DNA of 64,000 bases from assembly GCA_033026295.1 (NCBI GenBank), contig CM065172.1, positions 12,321,665 to 12,385,664 on the forward strand, read 5' to 3'. The translations under genes and the position numbers were made by a program. The stretch is from Channa striata (Eukaryota; Chordata; Actinopteri; Anabantiformes; Channidae). Below, piece after piece: positions 1-12,565 of this stretch (position 1 is the first letter of the stretch; the number at the start of each line of letters is the position of its first letter). The notes beneath the pieces are model-generated. The model saw only the letters and a program-made list of their open reading frames with translations. It made no database searches and was not told the DNA's origin.

Positions 1-719
1 AGGATGGGACTGAGCATCCGCTGGGAGGATGACCCCAGCTATCCCTGTGGAGTTTGGCTTGTACAGCTGTATCTGATTGGACAGGAACAAAGGGCTGCAC
101 TGCACCAGGGGGTTTGGCATCCAGCAGACAGAAGAACTAATCCTCTCCGAGAGGAATCACTATATTTTCACTGATAATTAAAAATGATGGGATCTGTGCT
201 CTGTACAGTGATGGGAAACACGTTCAAACAACAGCACTAATGCAAATGTTGTATCAATATCAACATGGTATATGTAAATGTATACGTGTATTGATCAATG
301 TATACATTCAGACTTTTTATTGTTTGCATAGCACACATATAGAATGGATTTGTCATACAAAAAAGGAAAAAATATGATAATGAATAAATTTGAAATAAAT
401 TACTGAAAAATGTTTATTATTTCTCTAGATTATTTTTCTAAATTCTAAATTATTGTTTAATTTAATGTTTAATATAAACATATAATCTAGTGAAAGTCTT
501 AAAGGCAAATGCACAACTTTACCTTTTAGCAAATCCTATCACAGTGCGTTAAAATAAATCCTTCTGCTACCGCTGACAGCAACAGGGAAACGTGATCACG
601 TCAAATTGGTCATAATTTTTGCAACTGTCATCCTTTCCCTGCGCTGAACCCCTAAGCACAGACTGATTTACTATCTGCAAAAAAAACACTTGTTCTTCAT
701 AAGTATTTATCCAGAATAC

Positions 720-878
720 CTGACGGGTTTTTTCCCATAAATGTGAGAAAGCTGCTGGGCCACCGGAGATCTCCTGTGCGTCAGACGCGCTCTTATTTGA
801 TGCGCCGGAGACAGAAGCTGTGGCCAAAGCCGCAGGTCTTGCGTGGAGCCGGAGTCTGTCTGTCAGCAGAGAAACCAT
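720..878 (-). other. Candidate first coding exon, unrecognised
   Basis: On the minus strand an ATG at 878 opens 53 codons that end exactly in phase at CAG|gtattc, a plausible splice donor (exon end 720). The segment is richer in CpG than its surroundings and lies next to a (GA)n tract. The peptide begins MVSLLTDRLRL and matches nothing I know. Any partner exons would lie at 1-718 or off the left edge, and I see none. It could equally be chance. Confidence 0.15.
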
Positions 879-882
879 AGGG

Positions 883-883
883 C

Positions 884-914
<31 letters not shown>

Positions 915-956
915 ACACACACACACTCACACACACACACACACGCACACACACAG
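883..956. repeat. Compound microsatellite (TC)n-(AC)n
   Basis: A run of TC dinucleotides passes directly into AC dinucleotides with a few interruptions. This is a simple-sequence repeat and probably polymorphic in length. Confidence 0.95.
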
Positions 957-2288
957 GGTTTCTAAGAATAAGTCAAATTAACTCCAATAAATTCAACTTC
1001 TTAGGACATGACTGGTTCATTCTACTGTAAAAACGTTGCCTGGTGTTACAGTCCTTAACACAAAGCTCTGCATGTTCAAACACACACTCTTTGCTCGCGA
1101 TGCTGTGATGGCTGTTTTCGTTTAGGTTGATATTTTTTTAATTTCTGTGTAACGTCTGTAGACGGTCAGGGTGAAAATCTCCTCCCGGTGCTTTGCCAGT
1201 TGCCTAAATTGTGTTTTCTGATGTTCCCTCAATATACGTTTGAACAGGTTCCTTGCATCATTTAAATTTGGCTTAATTCAACTAATTATAACGCGAAGAA
1301 TTTGTGAGCGACTCTGGAGATAAACTAATTTCTTCCACAGGTTAAATGATTAATGATTCCAACTAAATTACAAGACACATTTATTTATTGTCTTTATTCA
1401 AGATTAAACCAGAATTAAGCTGTAATTTTAAACTGAACAATTGATTTTAGGTTTTAATCTTTTTAAAATGTTCTATCATGAATAATTGACTTTTTGTTCA
1501 AAATGTATGTGATTATTTAAATGTAGGCTACTTTTCTGGCCCAAGCCCCGTTCCCTGCCAGGATAAACACAGGTGCTACAAGTCTTCACTCGTGTCACGG
1601 ATCGACACAGTTAATCCACTAATCGGAAAAACTCGGAGGCCGCTGGACAAGACGAGGACATGAGGAGGTTCCGGTCCTCTGGCTCTAGATAATTAAGATC
1701 TTCAATCCGTTCACTGGCAACATACATATGTATAACTTCTCCCTAATGAAATAATATTAATAACTGACCATTTTAGCCGCATCCTTTTTTAGCCTGTGTG
1801 TATGAAGGAGATCATCCATTGACTTCAATGTCTTATGACGCAGATCAGATGAAAGAGAAAGACAATGATTTTGACAGATCTGTTGGTTTGAAGAATAAAT
1901 AATTAATTTGATATGTAGCTACATCTGTTGACACTTAACAAAGACATAAACCCGGTTCGTTTTAACGGGTATTATTGAGTCTACTCCCGTTACGCACGCG
2001 TCACCGCCCAACACGACCGCTCCACCGGCGGCTCCCGGTCCAAACGGAAACACATTCGCTTAATAATCCTTAAATGATTTAGGGGATTATTTATTTTTTA
2101 TCTCTGGCGTGTGTCTGCTGTATCGGGGACTGGCTGATACATCCAGATGGTTTCGCTAAGGTGCATGTTTAGCCTACGGATTCCTGGAGATTGTGAGGAA
2201 GGAGCGAAGCCGGTCTGTCCTTCATTAAGGGCCAGTAAGAGCTGAGAGGCATTTATCATGACAGAGTGAGCTTTTAGAAACCCGCACA

Positions 2289-2290
<2 letters not shown>

Positions 2291-2326
<36 letters not shown>
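2291..2326. repeat. Microsatellite (AC)18
   Basis: An uninterrupted run of AC dinucleotides. It creates a spurious minus-strand open frame rich in Cys-Val. Confidence 0.95.
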
Positions 2327-2328
<2 letters not shown>

Positions 2329-3708
2329 GGATACTGTACCCAGTAAATCTCCCCAGCTCAATGTTTGCTAAGAGGTTAAAAAAAAATCACCAAACAGCTA
2401 AAATATTAGCGCTTAGTACTATGGTAAACCCCTGTTTGTTGCTATGACAACCACATCCCAACGCAGAGCTGTCAACATAAAAGCATCTTTTATGCTATGG
2501 CTTCTAATCATCTAAGATATCAGCCCATTTATGTGGAAAAGTTAGTTGTTAAAGTAACACAACATCTGAGACAAACTATAAATTCCACTTTAGGCTATAA
2601 ACTTTAATTTAAAGACGACATAAAGATGAGATTTAAATTACTTTAGAAATAGTTTATAATTTTTAACTCATGTTTTACAGATCAGTCATTAGTATATACT
2701 ATCTCTGCAGTTAAAAATGTTAGTAAGTCAACGACAAAACACATCATGTTCACCTTAATTTAATACATTAGGTTTGCAGTCACACACTATAAGAATTGTG
2801 TTCCATTAAATAGTCTTTTTTTATTTTTCAAGTTGTTTTTATCTAATGTGTTTGAAAAGTTTCTACAATGAATGTCAATGTGCTGTTAATTTGTGTGGAC
2901 AAGATGTCCTGCTGCTCTTTTCCACAGAAGAACAATCCACTGGCAATCACACTATTAGTTCATTTTCTTGCTAAAACAACAACCTGCCAGCCCAAAAGTT
3001 GTTGTTATCAATGGTTTATAATTGATCTATTAGGGATTGATAAATTATTAATCACAAATCCTGCGTCATGCTTATAGACCATTGTTAACCTGCCAACTGG
3101 TGCCATTTCTGTATCAGGAACTATAGTTCCATATCACTATGGTTCCGTATCAGGACATGGCTCTAGTTAGCAGGTTTTGAACTTAGCTGTTCCCAGTTTC
3201 TATAATAAAATTTGAGAACAACACACAGTACACAACAGCAGAATAAATTAACGGTAGATTAAGTATTTCCCAATGTTGATTGACAAAGGCCTCAGGACTT
3301 GTCATTGTTAGTTGTTTTGTTTTTTGGTTAGAAGAACAAAATTGTTACAATCTTGCCACCAGTCAGAATTAAAAAAAACATTTTAATGTTTTATGGGCTT
3401 GCAGAGCTGTCTGGAAAACAATGTTTCTATGCAGCAAAATTCTAAGCAAAAGCACTTTTACAGCTTTTGTCAGTTTGAATGTTTGTCATGTCTTATTTGA
3501 CAGATGTGCACCCAGATCATCTTGTGTGTGTTGTGGTTGTAGGTCCTGACTTTGCCGCTAACACTCACTGGGCTTCAGTGTGCTCCATCACAGCTCTTGT
3601 GAGGTCAGACAGAGGACAGCCACCCCACTTCCCATTTCCCTTGAAAACCTCGGCCCCCATCACCACAGCAAACCAGCTTAAGCTTCCCACAATGCACCTC
3701 TCCGTCGA

Positions 3709-3861
3709 GCCGACCCCAGGGTCGGCAGCTGTCACTCACGTCCTCAGCTGGCTCTGCAGCTTCTGGACATGGACTGGAAGATGTGAGGGAGGCCTCTGAG
3801 AGAAGCCCTGGCTCTGCATATGGGATCATCTCTGTGCATTCATTGGAGGCTAATTCAATTA
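3709..3861. promoter_or_regulatory. Candidate alx3 enhancer: TFAP2-like palindrome plus P3 homeodomain site
   Basis: Two motif-grade sites lie within 153 bp. At 3709-3726 is an inverted repeat with 8-bp arms, GCCGACCC-CA-GGGTCGGC, whose core CCCCAGGG resembles a TFAP2 site. At 3851-3861 is TAATTCAATTA, a perfect P3 palindrome (TAAT-N3-ATTA), the dimer site bound by paired-like homeodomains including ALX proteins. The surrounding block is more GC-rich than its flanks. It lies about 3.5 kb upstream of alx3. The enhancer role is inference; only the motifs are seen. Confidence 0.3.
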
Positions 3862-6800
3862 GCGATCCTTCTCCGATTCTAATGCAAACCTCAGGTTGAA
3901 TCGCCACCCTGTACGTGAGAGGAAAGGCCCCAGGCAGCGACATCCAGACAAAGACAGCCAGCTTGTGTGAAGTACAGAGATGTTCTTCATTCTGTATATG
4001 TTGATGTTCATCTCAGTCTTAATAACTTCTCCATCTACATGCTGTGTGAGGATCACACAGATCGGTGCTGGGAAGGTCAGACGTTTCTTTGCTTGCATGA
4101 TGGACATTATTCACCAATGTAGCACGGTGACTAAATGTTATATTTCATTTTAAAAGTGTCCTGAAAATACATTATTAGTGCTGTTTGCTTGAATCTTTGA
4201 GTGCACTGCAAGCCTGTATATACAAATTGTGTGTGTAGAGGATGTAAGGTGTAACAGAGGCTACAATGCCCTGCAGACTGACAGCCGGGCAGAGAGGATG
4301 TAGAGGAGGGAGGGGTGGAAATGGCTCTTTAGCCTGAGGGTCGCAGGGTGCACGGTGAGAGTGTAGGGTCACCTTTATCCACGCTGTCTGTGCCCAAAGC
4401 CAGGAGGCGGCAGGGGGAGACCTGGGACTCCCAGCAGGCTGAACTGATTTCCTGTGCAGGGTCATGCCCAGGACATGATTGTAGGACAAGGGAGCAGCAA
4501 GTTGTGCTATGGACGCTGAGCCGGTGCTATTTTGTGCCATTTCTGTGCTTTTAATCACCACTTTTTTCCCTTCCACTTAAGATAAAATTCATGCGTTGCT
4601 TGCTAAGGCCGAATTCATAATTTCACATAAGGTGCTCATGTGGCCAAGATTATGTTAGAAGTGTATTTTAGCCATAAAGTAGGTCCTTAAATATGTGGAC
4701 TATCCGCCTCAAGTGAAGCAGGCCACGGCTTACAAATGTCAACACAGACTCATGGGAGACAGCGATCTAACATATACCCATAATTCTATACATCTTATGC
4801 TCTCTTGATGCAATGTTCATATAAACACTGTTACCTGCAGCAGCTCAGAGATCGTAGCACAGTTGGTCTTCCTCTTGCCCACATTTCTGGAATGCATTTA
4901 CTCAGCTGGGTTTGTGAATTCTAGAGTGCTCTGCTGCCTCCAGCTACAGAGAACATGCTTATCACGAGATTTGAGAAAAATATTCCAACGTGTGCGCATC
5001 TTAAAATGCATCCAAACAAACTTTTAATATTTTATTGATGATGACCCAGACAGTTTGATAAGTGCTGGAAGCTCCACCTGAGCGATGCAGTTTATGGGGA
5101 TAAAAACACTCAGAGAGTGGGAAGGGAAAAGATGGCACTGTAGTTCTGATTAACAACTTTTTTAGCCTTTATGTTCTATTATAATTCAAACTCTTCCTTT
5201 AATTGCAAACAGCAATTTATTTGCAGTTTGTGAGCACAAAATGTTTCATTTTGTTCATGAATGCACTTTGATGAGTCTTTGTAGATGCCGTTTCAGAGTA
5301 TTATTTGTATTATCAAGTATGAAAAAATCAGTAGAATAAAAAAAATATATTGGTTTGTTCTGTTTATTGACAAAAACTGCCAGGTTTCTCAACTTTTCTC
5401 TCTTTTGTGCAAATATTGATGTGAACTCCCATGGAGCCATCATTCACACACCATGTTGCCTCCAGATCTTGTTATACAGCTTTTTTCCTGCTTGGATCAG
5501 TGGACACTTTTCATATTTCAGAGCTCAAAATGGAATCAAATGGGGCTTATGAGGCCTTTCAGCCCAAATGGCCCTCATGTTTACACATTTGTCCATCAGC
5601 GGGGCAGCACGCGGCCTCAGGTAGAGACTCGTAAGATGTCCCCTAAACCAGTCTGAACTTGGTAAGTGCGCTGTGTTTAGACAAGGCTTGTCTAGATTGG
5701 AGATCACATGTCAGTATTAAAAGCCTTTAATCTCACTCTTTCTGAGAATATTCAGTCAGGTTAAATGAACAACAAATCTTCCACTCTGTGCCACGGACAA
5801 AGTCTAGCAACCTTTTCTGCTTTTATTTAAGCTGCTGATATTGTTTCATATTATTTTATAACTGTTTTGACAGTTATAAAATAATGCTACGCGTTTTAAA
5901 GTAAAAATCGACAAAAAGTGACTAACATTATAATAATTAAAACTGCATTTCAGCACAAGCACGAACATGTTATGACTTATATAACCATTGTTTTTCTCTT
6001 GCCGTAATTTATGAAAGACATGCAACGTTATGCATTGCAGCCAAAGGAAACCAGCCTCACAAAGCTGAACGAAACGCAGCTGCCGTTAACTGCTGAACAT
6101 TAACAGTCCTATAGGCACTTTCCGTGCAATTAATTTGATGTCTGTATTGCTCATAACCAGTTTTTAAATCTAACACTGTCTTTCCTAGATGTTGCATTGT
6201 TCTTGATTTAATATAATCGAATTAGCCTGTAAATGCTTCCTAGTTAAAATTAATGGGCATATTATTTACTGTTGCCTTAAAACCCCACGTAGCATATCTG
6301 TTAATTTGTTTCCTACACTGTTAAATCTTTTAATGAATTCCTAAGAATTTTCAACGAAAGTACATTATGGCTTATTACAGATTATTAGGTTATTACAGCT
6401 TATTATCTTCTGCCTGTTCATACAAACAAAATCAGTGACATTTATATTCAATAACTGGATAAATATTTTTTAAATTCTTTTCTGTTGTTCATATTAGCAT
6501 TTTTAAATTATTTTTTAATTTAGTCCGCATTAGGTTCGTTTAAAGTCGGCAATATATTTCACACGTTTTCTATATACAGTCTTTTCATTTTTAAAGATGA
6601 GAAAGTTGTGTGTGATTTATGTCACATGTTGGCTCGATGTCTTCTTCTCAAATATTTATAGGCCCTGGAATAGCTTCATACATCGAAATCTAACGGGGTA
6701 AATAACTATCAGTTAAATAACCAAAAAAAAAATGGGTTCAACATGCTATTGTTCATGCTTAAACCTTTTAGTAAATTACAAATAATTTGTAGCCTGAAAA

Positions 6801-7151
6801 CATCAAGTCGGACTACCCTATATAATAGCTAAAACACCACGCCAAGTCTGTAAGTAATGGCCGAAAATTTCAATAAAAGAATAATAAAATAAAATACAAT
6901 TAAATTAAATTAATTTAAATAATCTATGTGCAAAAAGTAAAACTAAACAAATAACGAAATGTCTGATCATGACCTTCAGTGCGTAAACTGGTGTGTGTTC
7001 CTGCTTCTCTTGTCCTGCTGGATTTGGTGATTAGGCCCATAACAGCATATGAAGTAGAAATTAAATGGTTAATTGGTGGGACTGAAACCACACGTGATTG
7101 AATTTTTGGCGCATTATATCAGACTGCTAGATGCTGACATCCCACCTCTCC

Positions 7152-7202
7152 CCTCTCTCTCTCTCTCTCTCTTCCCTCTCACACACACACACACACACAC
7201 AC
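7152..7202. repeat. Microsatellite (CT)n-(AC)n in alx3 promoter or 5' UTR
   Basis: A CT run followed by an AC run ends about 150 bp before the alx3 start codon, inside the likely core promoter or 5' leader. Length variation here could affect expression, which is inference. Confidence 0.9.
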
Positions 7203-7350
7203 CAGTCCCGGTTTCACGGGTCTTTGTTTCTGATCTGTTAAATCCCACCCACTTGACTTGAAGACAGAAGAAGAAAAAAAGATCTCACTCAGGCGCCCAC
7301 ACTATCAGCGGCCAGTCTCTGCAGTCGCTCTTTCCTGCTGGACCCTGAAG

Positions 7351-10300
7351 ATGGAGACGGAGAGTTGTTTGCCTTTCTCTTCCCAAACCAACAGGAGGAC
7401 GCCAGAAAACTCTCCGGGACTGGATCACGGGGGCTCCGGTTCGTTTCTTCCCTGCGATGAGCTCCAGAAGCCCTTGCACCTTCCTCCTCCTCTTGCTCAC
7501 CGCCTCAGCCTGCGCGGGGACCTGTACGCCGCCGCTGCCGCGGCGAGGTTCGGCGCTGCCGGCTCTGACTTTACGCACAGCGCTGTCCCGGCAAACCAAC
7601 AGACGCCGGCATCAAAACACAGCAAGTTCTTGGAAAGTATAAACCAGGATCCGAAGGGGACAGCCATGAGCGGCAAGCCGACGTTTTTTGAAGACAACTC
7701 GGACGGTAGGTCAACATATTTAAATGTGGTAAAAAAGAAGAGAAAGTATGTCACAAGAGTCCTATTAATAATTTTAATTATGACTTTTAACTGTCTGTAC
7801 AGTATTTACTTAGTGCTGGAAATTATCCTGATTTATTGTTTTTTTTCACATTTAAAGTAAATGGAGGAATCGAGGAATAAATTGCAAGAATATTTTAAAT
7901 AAAAAAATAAATAATTGAACAATCTAACATGAATGTGATTTTAAAAAACATTTTTTTAATTATTTGGTTTGCCAGTTTTATCCATTGTTCTTTTATCTTT
8001 ATTAGTGAGTGTTGCTTGATTTTTACTGGTGATATAAAGAAAACCATGGTCGTGATAAAAATGTCATCAAGTTTTTTTAACTGACAGAGGAGAGAGGTTA
8101 AAGGTCAGTCTGGCAGCAACCAGGGTGTGTCATTACGCTACTAGTCAGCTACCAGCTTTTTAGGCCAACACACAGCCTCTTAACATGTCTGCATTGTAGC
8201 CTTCACTCTCATAAACTGTAAAACATAAATGACTTAGGAGTTTTTAAGCAGGTGTGCTCTCAAATAACCTATAAATGTCCATCTTGAGAAAAAAAGGAAC
8301 CATTGTGTATGTTGAACTGGAGCCTGAAGAAATGATGTGGTCTTCCAATTTATTTATTGATGTTGATGACTCCGCAAAGCATATGAGCGCTGATAAGGTC
8401 TATGTAATATCTGTGTCCAGAATAATATACAATGGCTTGATTCATGTTTCTGCCAATAGGCTTCCTTCACAATTACTTATGATAACCATATCGACTGTCT
8501 TGTTTCAACGTGGACTTTTATTATTTCTCTTTTTAAGTCTGTTTAAGTAGGGCAAGACTGGTCTCTCCTTTCCTCTCTCTCCCATCTAAGCTCACACACT
8601 CTCACGACACACACACATGCAGCAAACTTTTGATATATTACTGAACTTAAACAGGACATTGAACGTATATAGGAGTGTGCGTGTGTGCTTGCATATTAAT
8701 AAGCTTCATCTAAGAATTTGATTTAAGATGTTTGAAGGGACACATCTTCCTGTTTTGTCCGCAGTTGCAGAGTAATAACAACAGGACAAGTCAGCACACG
8801 GAAAACAAAACCACCTTCACATTTTTAAAAAAGTTTGCCGGTTGTAATTTGCAACCACCTTTTGCACTGGCAATGTGTAATTTACACATTTTAATTAAGA
8901 GGTGACATTTAACATTGTTTAACAAATAACTCTTTTTAAGGAAACTGAAAACATATGAAATAAAAGGGACGGCATGATAAAACCTTTTTTTCCGTTTACA
9001 TTTAATTCTATTAGGAAGTTCAATGCTTTTTTTTATTTGTTATACTGTATCTGGTATGTTGCTGAACTCTGGACTGTATTTATGATATAGTTTAGCCAAA
9101 AAAAAATTCCTGCCAAACGTATTTAGTACATTTCTAAATGTATTCATAGATTAGAAAATCGACACAATCTTCATACAAAAAAAAAATTCCCAATACGTAA
9201 CCAAACTATTGTATCTTCCATGATTTTTTTTCTAGCAGCATAAACTTGAATTTAGACTCTCCTAATCTCCAGTAAGAGGAGGATCACTTCAGTTTCAATT
9301 TGGTAATTCAATTGAATTTAAAACTAGCATATTTTTCTTTGACCATTTAAAATGCATGATAAAACATATGTTTTAAAGACCAATCTATCATATTGCACAA
9401 TTTGGAAACCTTAATATAAACAACAAGGACCATAAAATAAGCAGTTTAAATTTCTACCCTTACTATTTCTATTGGACCCTTTAAATTGATCTACATCCCC
9501 ACAGCTTTATATTCTTTGCATTTTATACATATATGTTTCATATATTTTGTTCTGCATTTCACAGTGAAGTGAAGGCAAAGCGGATATGGGTCCCTGACAG
9601 GATAAAAGCTGTACAATCTGCTGCGGTCCCAGTTTGCGGTCATGAATATTTGGAGCATGAACTATGGTGTGAGGCTGCGTCTAATGGACACAAGGAAATT
9701 AATATTGCAATGAAAAATGCTCTCTGTTGGGACCCTGTGAATTAAGAGAATAGCAGAGTGTATTATCTGTTTCCAGTGCATGAGTGCCTGCAGATAGATG
9801 GAGAATGATTTTGTGTTAGGGCTCAGGGTGAAGCATAATGAACACAGACAACAACATCCAAACACTGCAGGAGGGACGGCTGCTTTCATGGCCTGGTAAC
9901 AGGAAGGAAAATAAGGCTTTCAGATTTCCCGTTAGCTGAATTTAAAGGTCAGAATGTGTAATATTATTCAAGTAAATATATACTTTAACAGATAAAAAAT
10001 TGCCATATACTCCAATCAAGCATAACGTTATGACCATCTGTGCAATTTAATGTAATCCAATACAGTGGCTCTGCCAGGAATTCTACTTTCACAAAGTTAT
10101 GATTTCTGTTTTTAGGTTGAAACGGCCAGAGGTGAAAGGTGATAATTCTACTATGTGTTTATTACTGAGGTCAAAATGAGTGGTGGAGTCGTACATTATC
10201 AGAAGAGGTAGTTCTAATGTTTTGGCCACCATTTCTAAAATGAATGTGGTTGCATTAAATTGCACAGGTGGTCATAATGCTATGCCTGATCTGTGTATAT

Positions 10301-12197
10301 CAGTGCTGTATCCGAGTTGTCTTATACTTAATGTGCGTGTTTGGACAAGGACATTGCAAGAAGTTTCACAAAGAATTAAAAACTTTGTGTTTGGAATGTG
10401 ACCCCAAACATTTCTTTTTGTATTTCCAAATGAAACAGTCAACAATCTTGTTTTTGACTTATTGCCTTGTGGGTTTAATTCAAGCAAACTCACAGGGAGT
10501 TCACCACCTAAGGACGGTTTGTCTGGGCTAATCAAATTACTCCCAAACACTGTTTGGCTGAATCATTGTTGTGTGTGTGTGTTGATGTTCTCAGGCATCT
10601 CACGGTTTTGGCCACTCTTATTTGGGGACAACGTTTAACTCTTTTAGCGATGCTTTATGTGCATATTGTTTGATGTGAGACCCTGTTTAATTTGACGTTT
10701 TGTATATAGAATTTAAAATATGTGTAGCAGACCTATATGCAAATGAAAGTCTGCTTGCTAAATCCCCTTTCTTCGGCTGCAAAAATGGAGTTATAGGCCG
10801 TTCAGTAGTTTTTTTCTGTTTCCCATGCTCATAATTGTTGGGGTATCTTCTAGAGCTATGAACGGTTTCATTACAAATTTAAATTGTTTTATCCTGTAAA
10901 CACAAATTTTCTTGTGTTCTTCCTAATCTTGCAGAAGACATTATTCAGTTCTAACAAATAATATTACATATAAGCTTTTTTAACCAGAAAAGCATTGCTG
11001 AGGTAAAAGAATCTTTCATGAACAGTTTTTTTAATTATCCTGACCAAGGTGAGGAGCTTCAACAATACATCCCGAACAAGCAAAGTAAACCAGACTAGAT
11101 CAGCAGAATTTGCATTTTCATTTATCTTTTTGTAATACGTATAACTGTATACTATTTTCTGTGTTCTCCGCATGCCTCAGTCAGAGAGAAAGGGGCTGCA
11201 AAAACCATAGGCTATCCTGGGATTGGCACGGACTGTTGTGGCAAGCTGAAAGAGCCTGGTGGTGGTTTACAGGGGGACTCTATTGCTGACTCCATTGACT
11301 TGTCAGGCAAGAACAAGAAGCGGCGCAATCGCACGACTTTCAGCACCTTTCAGCTGGAGGAGCTGGAGAAAGTGTTTCAGAAGACACACTATCCAGATGT
11401 GTATGCCCGGGAACAGCTCGCGCTGAGGACTGAGCTTACTGAAGCTCGGGTTCAGGTTCATTCCCTTAAATTCAAACACAAGAGAATAAGAGAACAAAAC
11501 CTGCTGTCTTCTGAAAAATTTCTGTCATACTATATTTTTGTATTCAAAAGGTTTGGTTCCAAAATCGTAGAGCCAAGTGGAGGAAACGGGAACGTTATGG
11601 GAAGATCCAGGAGGTCCGCAACCACTTTGCTGCTACATACGATATCTCTCTTCTCCCTCGCCATGATGCATACCAGGTAGACCGTCTCACACACATACTT
11701 ATTGTAGTGGCACTGTTTTTTACTGGTAAAAACTGAACAAAATCAATCTCGTATGTGCTGATTTTGCATCTTGATTTGTTTACAGAAAAGTCTGAAGTAT
11801 TATTATGAAATTTCAAACCTGTCCTAAATCTGTCTCCATCCAGATGCAGAGCAATTTGTGGCCTGGGGCAGCTTCAGGGGGAGGCGGAGGTTCAGGTGCT
11901 GGTTGTGTCCTAGGAGCTGACTCCATCTCCTCATCCTGCATGAGTCCATATCCTCACCCTCACAGCAATTTGCAGGGTTTCATGGGCATGCCCACTTCCC
12001 CCAGCCACCCCCACCACCATCACCACCACCCATCTCACCATCCAGGCATCAATGGCCTATACTCGCTTCACAGCTTTCCAGGTGGTCTCGGGTCCCCGTC
12101 AATCGAGGGGCCTGACACCGAATACAAGCCAGCAGGCCTGGTGGCCCTACGGATGAAAGCTAAAGAGCCAGGCAGCATCCTCTCCTGGCCTACATGA
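7351..12197 (+). CDS. alx3: ALX3 paired-like homeobox transcription factor
   Basis: Nuclear transcription factor of the aristaless group, active in frontonasal neural crest. Coding exons are 7351-7705, 11181-11455, 11551-11676 and 11844-12197. All junctions are AG/GT with matching phase, giving 369 residues (human ALX3 has 343). Exon 1 holds a polyalanine tract. The homeodomain spans about residues 165-224, with Gln50 and Asn51 in WFQNRRAKWRKRE. The intron between homeodomain positions 46 and 47 is typical of paired-type genes. The C-terminal half has CMSPYPHPH, a His-rich tract and an OAR-like LRMKAKEPGSILSWPT tail, which fit ALX3 better than ALX1 or ALX4. The start is the first ATG in an upstream-open frame, with A at -3. 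Intron 1 carries a MITE. Confidence 0.95.
10015..10290. mobile_element. MITE-like non-autonomous DNA transposon, copy 1
   Basis: A 276-bp element in alx3 intron 1 bounded by 38-bp terminal inverted repeats (10015-10052 and 10253-10290) that differ at four positions. The ends read ATCA(A/G)GCATA... inward and the shared core is TTATGACCA. There is no coding capacity. A second, inverted copy lies at about 31268-31536. I know this terminal sequence as common in fish genomes but cannot name the family with certainty. No clear target-site duplication is visible. Confidence 0.8.
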
Positions 12198-12559
12198 CCA
12201 CAATAATGCCAGCTCGCCATAATGCACTGACTGAGCCCAAGCATAATACATTCCTAAACCATATACAGTCCCAGATGTACACACCCATCTCAGCATACGA
12301 CTCAGATATTTCCTCTCAACATTTATGTAAGCCAATGTAAGAGACTTTTTACAAATCTGAAGACCTTCGAATAGGATTACCATGAACACTGAGTGCAACT
12401 TGAGCCTCATGCACGGAATTCAACATATTCATTAGATTGTTCTTGTTTCCAGTTTTTGTTTTTATCACATTGCTGGGACCAAAGAAATAATTATTTAAGC
12501 ATGTACAAAATGTAATTATCATATTAATCTTTGTATGTTGTGCTATATAGTGCGTCCGT

Positions 12560-12565
12560 AATAAA
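12560..12565 (+). terminator. alx3: alx3 polyadenylation signal AATAAA
   Basis: Canonical hexamer 363 bp after the alx3 stop codon, the first AATAAA on the plus strand after the gene. It implies a 3' UTR of about 380-400 bases. Confidence 0.7.

Larger units (their letters stand above)
1..7350. other. Non-coding region upstream of alx3
   Basis: No gene is supported here. The stretch is AT-rich with three long microsatellites. A CpG-richer patch lies at about 720-880 and a more GC-rich block at about 3.5-4.6 kb; these look regulatory rather than coding. Open frames in it are short, lack family resemblance, and mostly overlap simple repeats. Its position 5' of alx3 suggests it carries that gene's promoter and distal control elements, which is inference. 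Confidence 0.6.

Noticed and set aside
3605..3943. Open frames on both strands near 3.6-4.1 kb
   Set aside because: No start context, splice partner or family match; read as regulatory DNA.
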